47,678 nt of DNA from Stenotrophomonas sp. UBA2124. GTDB lineage: Bacteria > Pseudomonadota > Gammaproteobacteria > Xanthomonadales > Xanthomonadaceae. A program made the position numbers and the translations under genes. Below, piece by piece: positions 1 to 10,767 of this stretch. The notes below the pieces were generated by a model. It ran no database searches and was not told the DNA's origin. It saw nothing but the letters and a program-made list of their open reading frames with translations. How positions within the stretch are numbered: the stretch's first letter is position 1; each line of letters opens with the position of its first letter. The DNA lies in NCBI GenBank assembly GCA_002329155.1, contig DCXY01000042.1:47851-95528 (forward strand). Reading direction: 5' to 3'.

Positions 1-507
1 GACAACGATTCGATCATCGAGATCGCAACGGTCGTCACCGACGCGCAGCTCAACGTGCTGGCCGAGGGCCCGGAGTTCGCCATCTCGCACCCGCTGGTGA
101 CGCTGCAGGCGATGGACGAGTGGAACCGCAACCAGCATCAGCGTTCGGGCCTGTGGCAACGCGTGCTCAACAGCACCATGACGCTGGGTCAGGCTGAGGC
201 GCAGACCATCGTGTTCCTGCAGGAGTGGATCAAGGCGGGCGCCTCGCCGATGTGTGGCAACTCGATCTGCCAGGACCGCCGCTTCCTGCACCGCCAGATG
301 CCACGCCTGGAAAAGTATTTCCACTACCGCAATCTGGACGTCTCCACCATCAAGGAACTGGCGCGCCGTTGGGCGCCGACGGTGGCTGGCACCCTCACCA
401 AGACCTCCAGCCATACCGCGCTCAGCGACGTCCATGATTCCATCGCCGAGCTGCGTCATTACCGTCGTTTCATGGGCCCGCTGAGCGGCCTGCCGACCGC
501 GGATTGA
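1..507 (+). CDS. orn: Oligoribonuclease, C-terminal part (5' end outside window)
   Basis: Degrades 2-5 nt RNA oligonucleotides (and pGpG) to mononucleotides in the cytoplasm; DEDDh 3'-5' exonuclease. The frame is open from base 1 and begins with DNDSIIEIATVVTD, which in Orn follows directly after the first DEDD motif, so only about the first dozen residues are missing. The second motif is seen in CGNSICQDRRFL, and the DEDDh histidine and last aspartate in HTALSDVHDSIAEL. 168 residues are visible, in keeping with a full length near 180-195. It ends 3 nt before the next gene. Identification is by strong family resemblance. Confidence 0.95.
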   Translation, partial: DNDSIIEIATVVTDAQLNVLAEGPEFAISHPLVTLQAMDEWNRNQHQRSGLWQRVLNSTMTLGQAEAQTIVFLQEWIKAGASPMCGNSICQDRRFLHRQMPRLEKYFHYRNLDVSTIKELARRWAPTVAGTLTKTSSHTALSDVHDSIAELRHYRRFMGPLSGLPTAD

Positions 508-510
508 TCC

Positions 511-1365
511 ATGAGCGAACTGGCGCTGCGACTGCAGGACAACCCGCGTGATCTGGCTGATCTGCAGCGGGCGGTGGCCCTGCTGGAAGCGCCGACGCTG
601 ACCGCGCGGATGTCGAACCTGGTGGGTTCGCCGCTGGAGTTCGCGGTGCGCAAGCTGCCGGGTTCGGTGTCATCGAAGATACAGAAGGTGACCGAGGCGG
701 CGCTGTACAAGGCCACCCAGTCGGCGCTGCTCACCATGGACCGCAAGCAGCCCGGCAAGCCGGCATCGCCGCGCCTGCACAAGCTGGCGGCGGCGGCCTC
801 GGGGGCGATTGGTGGGGCAGGGGGCCTGCCCGCGCTGGCCATCGAGCTGCCTTTGTCTACCACCATCATCATGCGTGCGGTGGCGGACATCGCACGCAGC
901 GAGGGGTTTGACCTCAACGATTTCGCCACCCGTCAGGCCTGTCTGGAAGTCTTCGCGCTGGGTGGCAATTCCGGAAAGGATGATGCCAGCGAGACTGGTT
1001 ACTACCTTGCGCGTGGCTTCAGTACTGAGGTGATGCGTCATCTGTCTGCCGAGCTGGCGGGCAGTGCCGTGAGTGGCAGCCACGGCCTGATCCTTGGGCT
1101 GGGGCCGAAGGAGGCGGGCAAGTTGATGGCGCGCATCGTGGAGAAGGTGGCCGCACGTTTCGGCGTGGTGGTGTCGGAGAAGTTTGCCGCGCAGGCGGTG
1201 CCGGTGATCGGCGCGCTGACTGGTGCCACGTTGAACACGCTGTTTACCGGTTACTACCAGGACATGGCGCGCGGGCACTTCATCATCAAGCGGCTGGAAC
1301 AGAGCTACGGCTTCGAGCCGGTGCGGCTGGCGTATGCGGCTATCGCGGGTGAGTTGCGGGCTTGA
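511..1365 (+). CDS. EcsC family protein
   Basis: A 284-residue protein of the EcsC family, named after the third gene of the Bacillus ecs ABC-transporter locus; its biochemical role is not settled. The middle holds a small-residue-rich stretch (AAAASGAIGGAGGLPALAIE, residues about 92-111) and a second Gly/Ala-rich segment near residue 230, both able to touch membranes. It starts 3 nt after orn and is probably co-transcribed. The last 37 codons and the following DNA are duplicated in tandem downstream. No catalytic motif is visible. Confidence 0.8.
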   Translation: MSELALRLQDNPRDLADLQRAVALLEAPTLTARMSNLVGSPLEFAVRKLPGSVSSKIQKVTEAALYKATQSALLTMDRKQPGKPASPRLHKLAAAASGAIGGAGGLPALAIELPLSTTIIMRAVADIARSEGFDLNDFATRQACLEVFALGGNSGKDDASETGYYLARGFSTEVMRHLSAELAGSAVSGSHGLILGLGPKEAGKLMARIVEKVAARFGVVVSEKFAAQAVPVIGALTGATLNTLFTGYYQDMARGHFIIKRLEQSYGFEPVRLAYAAIAGELRA

Positions 1366-1685
1366 TGGTTGAGCCTGGAGATTAGGGGAAAGCAGGAGCT
1401 TACCCCTCCCCGACCCTCCCCTTCGCCTGCGGCGAAAGGGAGGGGGTGGAAGCGGGCTATCGCGAGTTGCTACCAGGACATGGTGCGCGGGCACTTCATC
1501 ATCAAGCGGCTGGAGCAGAGCTATGGCTTCGAGCCGGTGCGGCTGGCGTATGCGGCTATTGCGGGTGAGCTGCGGGCTTGATGGTTGAGTCTGGAGGTTA
1601 GGGGAAAGCAGGAGCTTACCCCTCCCCGACCCTCCCCTTCGCCTGCGGCGAAAGGGAGGGGGTAGGAGCGGGTTGCTGCGGCCGT
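1254..1685 (+). repeat. Two-copy 216-bp tandem duplication
   Basis: The 3' end of the EcsC gene plus the following palindrome (about 1254-1469) is repeated at about 1470-1685 with a constant offset of 216 bp. The copies differ at roughly ten positions, several of them silent third-codon changes, so the duplication is not very recent. The offset is a multiple of three. Confidence 0.9.
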
Positions 1686-1842
1686 TGCATCTTTGCGATT
1701 GCAGCTTGCGCCCCCTCCCCTACGCTGCGCGAAAGGGAGGGGGTAGAAGCGGGGTGCTGCGGCTCTCCCTGCATCCCTGCAATTGCAGCTTGCGCTCCCT
1801 CCCTTTCGCCGCAGGCGAAGGGGAGGGCTGGGGAGGGGTGCT
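1400..1842. repeat. Cluster of four GC-rich palindromes (REP-like)
   Basis: Four copies of a hairpin of the form CCCTCCC(C/T)TTCGCC ... GGCGAAAGGGAGGG lie at about 1414-1445, 1630-1661, 1711-1743 and 1797-1827. The last two are also embedded in a direct repeat of about 86 bp sharing GCTGCGGC and ATTGCAGCTTGCG. Dispersed GC-rich palindromes of this kind are common between genes of Xanthomonadaceae. This explains the 564 bp between the EcsC gene and ppsA; no gene is seen there. Confidence 0.85.
1470..1581 (+). pseudogene. Duplicated C-terminal fragment of the EcsC-family gene
   Basis: This segment repeats the last 37 codons of the upstream gene, from YQDM...RGHFIIKRLEQSYG to the stop, with one amino-acid change (A to V) and silent changes. 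It can be joined in frame to an ATG-less leader through the palindrome, but it has no convincing ribosome binding site and no complete domain. It is read as a by-product of the 216-bp tandem duplication rather than a gene. Confidence 0.75.
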
Positions 1843-1872
1843 TCTGAACGCACAGGCCAAACCAACCCAAAC

Positions 1873-1899
1873 AAAAAGCCCCGCAATCGCGGGGCTTTC
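1873..1899 (-). terminator. Rho-independent terminator of ppsA
   Basis: An 8-bp perfect stem AGCCCCGC/GCGGGGCT with a 4-nt loop, followed on the minus strand by a run of T (AAAAA on the plus strand at 1873-1877). It lies about 30 bp after the ppsA stop. Confidence 0.85.
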
Positions 1900-1929
1900 T
1901 GCGTCAAGCCATCAGGCTTGCCGAACCAA

Positions 1930-4305
<2,376 letters not shown>

Positions 4306-4501
4306 GCGCGATGCTCCGTTAGGCCATCGCCCGAGGCGGGCTGGGGATGGCCACGTCCGTAGGAAGAAGCCAATATGATGCAGTGCACACCGTAGCGGCA
4401 CAAGCTTGTGACAGTACTTTGTCTTGTGCTTGTCTTTTCCGGGACAGGGGCTTGGACCGGCCCGGGTGCCGGGGTCAAAAACACCAACCAAAGGATCGCG
4501 C
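4306..4501. promoter_or_regulatory. Divergent ppsA/ppsR intergenic region
   Basis: This 196-bp region must hold both promoters. A run of imperfect TTGTCTTGTGCTTGTCTT repeats lies near 4420-4438. I see no certain promoter hexamers or operator. Confidence 0.5.
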
Positions 4502-5323
4502 ATGTCGGCAATTCGGCCGGTTTTCTACGTTTCCGACGGTACCGGCATCACCGCCGAAACCGTGGGCCACAGCCTGCTGACCCAGTTCAATGGGTTCAGT
4601 TTCGTTACCGACCGGCTCTCGTTCGTGGACGATGCCGACAAGGCGCATGACGCGGCCGCGCGCATCCGGGCCGCCGGGGAGCGTTACCAGGTGCGGCCCA
4701 TCGTCATCAGTTCCTGCGTGGATTCCAGCCTGGGGCTGATCCTGGAGGAGAGTGGCGGGCTGGTGCTGGACGTGTTTGCCCCGTTCATCGGCCCGCTGGA
4801 GAACGAGCTGGCGGCCTCGCGCCATTCCAAGGTGGGCCAGGCCCACGGCATGGTGGATTTCGATACCTACCACCGTCGCATCAACGCCATGAACTTCGCC
4901 CTGAGCCACGATGATGGCATTGCGGTGAACTATGACGAGGCCGACGTGGTGCTGGTTGCCGTCTCACGGGCTGGCAAGACGCCGACCTGCATCTACCTGG
5001 CCATGCACTACGGCATCCGTGCGGCCAACTACCCGCTGACCGAGGAAGACCTGGAAAGCGACCGCCTGCCGCCGCGTCTACGCCCGTACCGCAACAAGCT
5101 GTTCGGCCTGACCATCGACCCGGATCGCCTGCAGCAGATCCGCCAGGAGCGCCGCCCCAACTCGCGCTACGCCAGCGCCGAAACCTGCCGCCGCGAAGTG
5201 CATGCCGCCGAGACCATGTTCCGCATGGAGCGCATTCCCACCCTGAGCACCACCCATACCTCCATCGAGGAAATCTCCAGCAAGGTGCTGGCCACGCTGG
5301 GCCTGCAGCGCGAGATGTACTGA
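4502..5323 (+). CDS. ppsR: PEP synthase regulatory protein (kinase/pyrophosphorylase)
   Basis: Bifunctional regulator (DUF299 family) that inactivates PEP synthase by ADP-dependent phosphorylation of the active-site threonine and reactivates it by Pi-dependent phosphorolysis. The start MSAIRPVFYVSDGTGITAET matches the family N-terminus and has AAGGA about 9 nt upstream. The nucleotide-binding loop is seen as SRAGKTPT near residue 160. The length of 273 residues is standard. It is divergent from its substrate gene ppsA. Confidence 0.95.
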   Translation: MSAIRPVFYVSDGTGITAETVGHSLLTQFNGFSFVTDRLSFVDDADKAHDAAARIRAAGERYQVRPIVISSCVDSSLGLILEESGGLVLDVFAPFIGPLENELAASRHSKVGQAHGMVDFDTYHRRINAMNFALSHDDGIAVNYDEADVVLVAVSRAGKTPTCIYLAMHYGIRAANYPLTEEDLESDRLPPRLRPYRNKLFGLTIDPDRLQQIRQERRPNSRYASAETCRREVHAAETMFRMERIPTLSTTHTSIEEISSKVLATLGLQREMY

Positions 5324-5335
5324 GGTTCGGCTGTC

Positions 5336-5448
5336 GTAGCCCGGGTAAGCGAAGCGCACCCGGGGCCAGGCAGGCCATGCCGGTGGCAGATTTGTCCACG
5401 TGGGTTGGGACGTCGTGGTCCCGGGTGCGCTTTGCTTACCCGGGCTAC
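5336..5448. repeat. Inverted pair of 29-bp REP-like sequences
   Basis: GTAGCCCGGGTAAGCGAAGC and the following 9 bases (5336-5364) recur in inverted orientation at 5420-5448 with a single mismatch, separated by 55 bp. Each arm also carries an internal CCCGGG...CCCGGG symmetry. Two inverted REPs about 110 bp long match the layout of a REPIN. It occupies most of the 218 bp between ppsR and the next gene. Confidence 0.85.
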
Positions 5449-5541
5449 GGGATGGAGTAAGGGCCGAATGCGGCGCAACGGATCACAACAACAAACGCCT
5501 TGAGGCTGCAGCGGACATGCGCGCGCGTGTACGATCAAGCC

Positions 5542-6048
5542 ATGACCCAGGCACTTTCCCGCATCAACCGCATTCCCCGGCTCAGCAGGCTGAGCTGGTT
5601 GATGGGCCTGTACGCGGAGAATCATGGCCACCTGGTGCGACTGTTCGCACCACAGGCGCTGGAAGAAGGCCGCTACCTGTCCAGCATCGGTGATGGCCTG
5701 GACCTGCGCCTGGATGTCATCGAGTGCCACCGCTACACGGTGGAACTGCGCATGACCTACGACATCAACGACCCGGTCACCGGTGAGCCTGATCCTTCGG
5801 CCTATGTGCGGCTTTACCGCGATGCCCGGCAGGCCGAGGCCACGCACTGCTACGTCGGCCGCCGCTGGCAGGACGTGGTGGGCATGTACCCGCCGCCGGA
5901 AGCCTTGATCAGCCATCGCATGCGCATGAACACCTTCCTGGGCAAGTGGCTGGAATACCTGGCCGAGCGCGGCCACGGCGTGGCCACGCTGCGCCGGGTG
6001 GAAGGGCAGCCCGCGCCCGTGCGCCTGGCCATTGCCCGCGAACACTGA
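5542..6048 (+). CDS. DUF1249 family protein (YqiB-like)
   Basis: A 168-residue soluble protein resembling the DUF1249 family (E. coli YqiB), of unknown function. The start MTQALSRINRIPRLSRLSWL is chosen because the upstream extension looks unlike the family. Conserved-looking parts are MGLYAENHGHLVRLF, the mid-protein YTVELRMTYDI and the C-terminal MRMNTFLGKWLEYLAERGHG. In enterobacteria the homologue sits next to a NUDIX gene (nudF) and cpdA; here too a NUDIX gene follows. Confidence 0.8.
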   Translation: MTQALSRINRIPRLSRLSWLMGLYAENHGHLVRLFAPQALEEGRYLSSIGDGLDLRLDVIECHRYTVELRMTYDINDPVTGEPDPSAYVRLYRDARQAEATHCYVGRRWQDVVGMYPPPEALISHRMRMNTFLGKWLEYLAERGHGVATLRRVEGQPAPVRLAIAREH

Positions 6049-6102
6049 GGCTGCACGCGCGTATCGGTCATACTTGCCGGTCACCCGTTCCGGTTGTTGC
6101 TG

Positions 6103-6591
6103 ATGCCGTATACCCCGATCATGGCCACGCTTGGCTACGTGTTGTCCGCCGACGGTAAACAGGCGTTGATGATCCACCGCAATACGCGCCCCGGCGACAT
6201 CCACCTGGGCAAGTACAACGGCCTTGGCGGCAAGATGGAAACCGACGAGGACATCCTGGCCTGCATGCACCGCGAAATCCGCGAGGAGGCCGGCATCGAG
6301 TGCGGCACCACGCGCCTGCGCGGCACCATCAGCTGGCCTGGCTTCGGCAAGAACGGCGAGGACTGGTTCGCTTTCATCTTCATCATCGACGACTACACCG
6401 GCACCCCGTTGCAGGCCAACCCGGAAGGCACCCTGGAATGGGTAGACGTGGACAAGCTGGAGGCGCTGCCGCTATGGGAAGGCGACCAGCATTTCCTGCC
6501 GCTGGTGTTCGATGCCGACCCGCGCCCGTTCCACGGCGTCATGCCGTACCGCGATGGCCGCATGCAGTCCTGGGCGTACACCCGCCTGTAA
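6103..6591 (+). CDS. NUDIX hydrolase, MutT/MTH1-like
   Basis: Probable nucleoside-triphosphate pyrophosphohydrolase, perhaps for oxidised purine dNTPs. A perfect NUDIX box (G-x5-E-x7-REUxEExGU) lies at residues 43-65, beginning GKMETDEDILACMHREIREE. The protein is 162 residues from ATG 6103; ATG 6121 is a possible later start. The context GKYNGLGGKMETDED and GTISWPGFGKNGEDWFAF resembles MTH1-type 8-oxo-dGTPases, but substrate cannot be fixed from sequence. It lies 54 bp after the DUF1249 gene. Confidence 0.88.
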   Translation: MPYTPIMATLGYVLSADGKQALMIHRNTRPGDIHLGKYNGLGGKMETDEDILACMHREIREEAGIECGTTRLRGTISWPGFGKNGEDWFAFIFIIDDYTGTPLQANPEGTLEWVDVDKLEALPLWEGDQHFLPLVFDADPRPFHGVMPYRDGRMQSWAYTRL

Positions 6592-6598
6592 GCAGCTT

Positions 6599-7255
6599 TT
6601 ACTGGCGCCGCGCCAGCAGCAGGTGGGAGCACTTGTCGTGCTCCTGGCCGTCATTGCCCGTGCCGCGCTCGTTGTGCATGCGCCACGCCCAGGGCAGGAA
6701 GCCGGTGGTGCGCAGCGCGCGCTCCACTTCATCAAGCATGTGCAGGTGAAAACCGTGCGCGGCGAAGGGCAGGCCACGCATGAAGCCGGCATCGCCAAAC
6801 GCCAGACACAGGCGGCCACCCCGGCGCAGTACCCGCGCCAGCTCGTCCAGTACCGGTTCAAGGCGTGGCCAGAAATAGGTGGTGTTGACCGCCAGCGCGG
6901 CATCGTGGCTGGCCTCGGCCAGCGGCAGGGCATGTGCGTCGCCCAGTTGCAGCTCGGCGCGGCCCTCCAGCCCCAGTGCCCTCAGGCGCTGGTTGCCTTC
7001 GGCCACCATCTCCGGTGACAGGTCGATGCCCAGGTAGCGGCTGCCGGGGTATTGCAGCAGCGCGGGCGCGAAGGCGGCGTTGCCGGGGCCGATCTCCAGT
7101 ACCCGCTCGCGGTGCCTGATTGCCAGCAGGGCGATGGCGGCAAGATTGAGCGTGCGGTTGCTGCGGTTCATCCGCTCTGCGATGGCGGTGGCCGCCATGC
7201 CGTGGGGTTGCCGCAGCTGCGCGGCCAGTGCCTTTGGGTCGTCCAATGCGCTCAT
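6599..7255 (-). CDS. Class I SAM-dependent methyltransferase
   Basis: A 218-residue cytoplasmic methyltransferase of the UbiE/MenG-like type 11 fold. Motif I is VLEIGPGNAAFAPALL (residues about 51-66), motif II GIDLSPEMV, then a post-motif GDAHALPLA and the LARVLRRGGRLCLAF strand. The start is set at MSALDDPKALAAQL because the longer upstream frame runs into the pssA promoter region and looks random. It converges with the NUDIX gene, 7 bp apart, and diverges from pssA. The substrate is unknown. Confidence 0.85.
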   Translation of the reverse strand: MSALDDPKALAAQLRQPHGMAATAIAERMNRSNRTLNLAAIALLAIRHRERVLEIGPGNAAFAPALLQYPGSRYLGIDLSPEMVAEGNQRLRALGLEGRAELQLGDAHALPLAEASHDAALAVNTTYFWPRLEPVLDELARVLRRGGRLCLAFGDAGFMRGLPFAAHGFHLHMLDEVERALRTTGFLPWAWRMHNERGTGNDGQEHDKCSHLLLARRQ

Positions 7256-7471
7256 CCTTGTGCGTGCAGGGTGGGGACGTGGCGGTGGCTGGCCCGGTGC
7301 AGCGACCCTAGCGCCGCGGGCAAAGTTTGTGAATCGGCCAAACCTGCGCCCGGCTGTGGGTGCATGTGAGCATGCGAGAGCGAAACGTTGCGCTGAATGC
7401 GCTGCCAATATGGCTGTTGCCGCTGTCAGCGCGCGCGGTACCCTGTTGTGGTCCAAGTACCGTGAGCCCTC

Positions 7472-8086
7472 ATGAAACGTCACTTCTCCATGCTCCGCGA
7501 TTTTCAGCTGGCGGATTGGTTCACGCTCGGCAATGCCTTCTGCGGCACCGGGGCGGTATTTGCCGCCATGCGCTTCCTGCAGGATGGACAGCGCGGCTTC
7601 CTGCTGTTCGGCATGGCCCTTATCCCGCTGGCTTTCATCTTCGATGCACTGGACGGGCGGGTTGCCCGCTGGCGGCAGTCATCCTCCACGCTGGGGCGTG
7701 AGCTGGACTCACTGGCCGACGTGATTTCCTTCGGCGTCGCCCCGGCCGCGCTGGCCTATGCATGTGGCATGCAGGGCGGGTGGGACTGGCTGGTGCTCAG
7801 TTATTTCGTCTGCTGCGGTGTCAGCCGCCTGGCGCGTTACAACGTGACCGCCGAGGAAATTGCCGGCGAGGCGGACAAGGTGCCGTACTTCGAGGGCACG
7901 CCCATTCCCACCAGCTTGGCGCTGGTGATCGTGTTGGCGGTGGCGGCGCACTTCAACGCGATAGGCCCGGCGCTGTGGGGCGGCAGCTGGCAGCTCGGGC
8001 CGTGGCAGCTGCACCCGATGGTGCTGCTGTTTGCGCTGTCCGGCTCGCTGATGATCAGCAAGACGCTGCGCATTCCCAAGCCGTAA
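7472..8086 (+). CDS. pssA: CDP-diacylglycerol-serine O-phosphatidyltransferase
   Basis: Makes phosphatidylserine from CDP-diacylglycerol and serine in the inner membrane, the route to phosphatidylethanolamine. The CDP-alcohol phosphotransferase signature DG-x2-AR-x8-G-x3-D-x3-D is intact (D61, G62, A65, R66, G75, D79, D83). The 204 residues hold several hydrophobic spans, including FLLFGMALIPLAFIF and ALVIVLAVAAHF. This is the membrane-type enzyme, not the E. coli phospholipase-D-like type. Confidence 0.92.
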   Translation: MKRHFSMLRDFQLADWFTLGNAFCGTGAVFAAMRFLQDGQRGFLLFGMALIPLAFIFDALDGRVARWRQSSSTLGRELDSLADVISFGVAPAALAYACGMQGGWDWLVLSYFVCCGVSRLARYNVTAEEIAGEADKVPYFEGTPIPTSLALVIVLAVAAHFNAIGPALWGGSWQLGPWQLHPMVLLFALSGSLMISKTLRIPKP

Positions 8087-8141
8087 ACCGGTTGTGCAGT
8101 GGGCATTGCTATCATCGCCAGGTACCCGGGAAACATGACCA

Positions 8142-9326
8142 ATGAGCGCGCAAGGCAGCAACGACAACGCGGATTTCGAGGCCGGCATGCGCCGCTACTG
8201 GGACGCCTGGGCACAGGCCATGAAGGGCGCACCGGGGCAGGCCGGCGCCGATTTCCCATGGCGCGAGAGCATCGAGCAATGGACCCGGCTGGTGACCACC
8301 GATACCGCGCCCGAGGTGCAGGAGCTGGGTGGGCGTTTCCAGCAGCAGGCCGGTGACTGGTTCAGCACCATGCAGCACGTGGCCGCCGGCTTTGCCGGGC
8401 GTGACACCAGCGCCGCCGAAGTGGCTGGCGCCTGGCGGCAGGCGGTGCAGGGGCAGGGCGATGAGCTGCTGCGCTGGATGCTGGGTGCGGCGCGCGGTGG
8501 CAATGCGCTCAACGACCAGCCATGGGTACGGGATTTCGCCCGCGCCGCGCAGGCCGGTTTTGCCGGCAGTGAGTGGCTGGAAGCACCCGCGTTCGGGCCG
8601 GGGCGCGAGCATCAGGCGCGCTGGCAGGCGTTGCTGAAGAAACAGCGTGAATACCAGGAGCGTGCCGAGGCCTATGTGGCCTCCATCCGTAGCGTGCTGG
8701 ACGACGCCTTTGCCCGTTTCGAGGCAAAGCTGGGCGAGCATGAAGAGCCGGGCAACCAGCTGACCAGCGCGCGTGCCATGTTCGACCTCTGGATTGATGC
8801 GGCTGAGGAAGCCTACGCAAAGATGGCGCTGTCCGAGGAGTTCCAGCGCATCTATGCCGATCTGGCCAATGCGCAGATGCGCCTGCGCGCGGCGACACAG
8901 AGCGAGCTGGAGCGCGCCAGTGAGGCCATGGGCGTGCCAACCCGCACCGAGATGGATGCAGCGCACAAGCGCATTGCCGAGCTGGAACGACAGGTGCGGC
9001 GTTTGATTGCCGCAGCCGGCAGCAGCGCGGGTGTTGCAGCAGCGCCGGCCAGGCCTGCGCCTGCGGCGAAGAAGACAGCCACGCCTGCCGCGCGCAAGCC
9101 GGTGGCCGGGAAGGCAGCGCCAAAGAAGAAGCCGGCGGCCAAGAAGGTCGCTGCAGGCAAGCCCGTGGCGAAGAAAGCAACTGCCAGCAAAGTGGCTGCG
9201 CGCCAGCCTGTCGCCAAAAAGGCCGCTGCAACCAGGGTGGCGGCAAAAAAGAGCGCGGCCAAATCCGCCGCATCGAACAAGCCGGCCGCACGCAGGCCGG
9301 CGACCCGTCGCGGGGGTAGGGCATGA
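8142..9326 (+). CDS. phaE: Class III PHA synthase subunit PhaE with histone-like tail
   Basis: Non-catalytic subunit of the class III polyhydroxyalkanoate synthase; acts with PhaC at the granule surface. The N-terminal and central part (FEAGMRRYWDAWAQAM, then a helical region with RIYADLANAQMRLR and MGVPTRTEMD) fits PhaE. A coiled-coil segment AAHKRIAELERQVRRLIAAA follows. From about residue 300 to 394 the protein becomes an Ala/Lys/Pro-rich tail with repeated PVAKKA and AAKK units, like histone H1 or the tail of the Pseudomonas phasin PhaF. It overlaps phaC by 4 nt (ATGA), indicating translational coupling. Length is 394 residues. Confidence 0.9.
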   Translation: MSAQGSNDNADFEAGMRRYWDAWAQAMKGAPGQAGADFPWRESIEQWTRLVTTDTAPEVQELGGRFQQQAGDWFSTMQHVAAGFAGRDTSAAEVAGAWRQAVQGQGDELLRWMLGAARGGNALNDQPWVRDFARAAQAGFAGSEWLEAPAFGPGREHQARWQALLKKQREYQERAEAYVASIRSVLDDAFARFEAKLGEHEEPGNQLTSARAMFDLWIDAAEEAYAKMALSEEFQRIYADLANAQMRLRAATQSELERASEAMGVPTRTEMDAAHKRIAELERQVRRLIAAAGSSAGVAAAPARPAPAAKKTATPAARKPVAGKAAPKKKPAAKKVAAGKPVAKKATASKVAARQPVAKKAAATRVAAKKSAAKSAASNKPAARRPATRRGGRA

Positions 9327-10396
9327 AGGGGCCGCTCGGCTTCGGCAGCGATGATCTGCTGCAGGAAACGCTGCAGTGGCAGCGCAAGCTGGTGGATGGC
9401 CTGAAGCTGCTGCCGGGCGTGGAGGACGTGGATTACGGCGTCACCGCGCGTGAGGAAGTGTGGAGCGACGGCAAGGTCAAGCTGTACCGCTTCGTGGGCG
9501 ACCAGTCGCCGGCCGCAGGCAAGCCGCCGCTGCTCATCGTCTATGCGCTGGTCAACCGCCCTTACATGGTGGACCTGCAGGATGGCCGCTCGCTGGTGCA
9601 GAAACTGCTGACGCTGGGCGAGGATGTCTATGTGCTGGACTGGGGCTACCCGGACCGCTCCGAGCGTTACCTCACCCTGGAGGATTACCTGCTGCGCTAC
9701 ATCGACGGCGCGGTGGACCACCTGCGCGTGCAGCAGCAGGGCGAGCCGGTGAACCTGCTGGGCATCTGCCAGGGCGGCGTGTTCTCGCTGTGCTACAGCG
9801 CGTTGCGCCCGCACAAGGTGCGCAACCTGATCACCATGGTAACCCCGGTGGATTTCCAGACGCCGGACAACATGCTTTCGCATTGGGCCCGGCATGTGGA
9901 CGTGGACCTGTTCGTCGATACGCTGGGTAACATCCCTGCCGACCTGATGAACGCCAGTTACCTCATGCTCAAGCCGTTCCGCCTGAACGTGCAGAAGTAT
10001 GTAGGGCTGATGGACATCCTGGACGACAAGCAGGCGCTGGAGGATTTCCTGCGCATGGAGAAGTGGATCTTCGATTCGCCCGATCTTGCCGGCGAAGCCT
10101 TCCGCCAGTTCGTCAAACAGTTCTACCAGGGTAATGGCCTGATGCGCGATGGCGGCATCACTATCGGCGAGGAAGCCGTGCACTTGGGTGCTCTGACCAT
10201 GCCGGTGCTGAACATCTACGCCGAGCAGGACCACCTGGTGCCACCCGCCGCATCCAAGGCGATGCAGGGCCTTGTAGGCAGCACCGACTACACCGAGCTG
10301 GGCTTCCGTGGCGGGCATATCGGCATCTATGTGTCCGGCCGCGCCCAGCGCGAGGTGCCCGGCGCGATTCACGACTGGCTGGGTGCACGCGCGTGA
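9323..10396 (+). CDS. phaC: Class III PHA synthase catalytic subunit PhaC
   Basis: Polymerises (R)-hydroxyacyl-CoA into polyhydroxyalkanoate. The protein is an alpha/beta hydrolase of 357 residues. The lipase-box-like GICQGG places the catalytic cysteine at C149; the aspartate is D303 in EQDHLVPP and the histidine H332 in GGHIGIY. The size and these positions agree with class III enzymes of the Allochromatium type. The start overlaps phaE by 4 nt. No phaA, phaB or depolymerase gene is beside it. Confidence 0.93.
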   Translation: MKGPLGFGSDDLLQETLQWQRKLVDGLKLLPGVEDVDYGVTAREEVWSDGKVKLYRFVGDQSPAAGKPPLLIVYALVNRPYMVDLQDGRSLVQKLLTLGEDVYVLDWGYPDRSERYLTLEDYLLRYIDGAVDHLRVQQQGEPVNLLGICQGGVFSLCYSALRPHKVRNLITMVTPVDFQTPDNMLSHWARHVDVDLFVDTLGNIPADLMNASYLMLKPFRLNVQKYVGLMDILDDKQALEDFLRMEKWIFDSPDLAGEAFRQFVKQFYQGNGLMRDGGITIGEEAVHLGALTMPVLNIYAEQDHLVPPAASKAMQGLVGSTDYTELGFRGGHIGIYVSGRAQREVPGAIHDWLGARA

Positions 10397-10758
10397 AACG
10401 GTGCGTTGCCCTGTTGATCGTCGCGCTGCTGCCTGTGGTTGCCACCGCTGCACCGAGCGCCACCACCCAGCGTGAGATCAGCGGGTTGATGCAGGCGCTG
10501 GAGCAGTCCGGTTGCCGCTTCCAGCGCAATGGCAGCTGGCATGACGCCGCGCAGGCGCGCAGCCACCTGCAGCGCAAGTACGACTACCTGCTCAAGCGCA
10601 ACCTGGCCGATACCACCGAGCAGTTCATCGACCGTGCCGCCAGCCGCAGCAGCATCAGCGGCAAGCCCTATCGCGTATCGTGCCCGGGCGCTGCCGAGCA
10701 GGATGCGTCGGCATGGTTCCAGCAGCAGTTGCGCCAGTTGCGCGCTGCGGGCAACTAG
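10393..10758 (+). CDS. YfeK-like (DUF5329) secreted protein
   Basis: A 121-residue protein with a clear signal peptide (MKRCVALLIVALLPVVATAA), so probably periplasmic. The core SHLQRKYDYLL...TTEQFIDRAASRSSISGKPYRV strongly recalls E. coli YfeK (DUF5329), whose function is unknown. It starts with GTG inside the phaC stop (GTGA overlap), so it is likely translated with the PHA synthase genes. A link to PHA is contextual only. Confidence 0.75.
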   Translation: MKRCVALLIVALLPVVATAAPSATTQREISGLMQALEQSGCRFQRNGSWHDAAQARSHLQRKYDYLLKRNLADTTEQFIDRAASRSSISGKPYRVSCPGAAEQDASAWFQQQLRQLRAAGN

Positions 10759-10767
10759 CCGCCGCGC

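Noticed and set aside
8852..10453. Long minus-strand frame opposite phaE and phaC
   Set aside because: Shadow of GC-rich genes; no ribosome site or recognisable domain.
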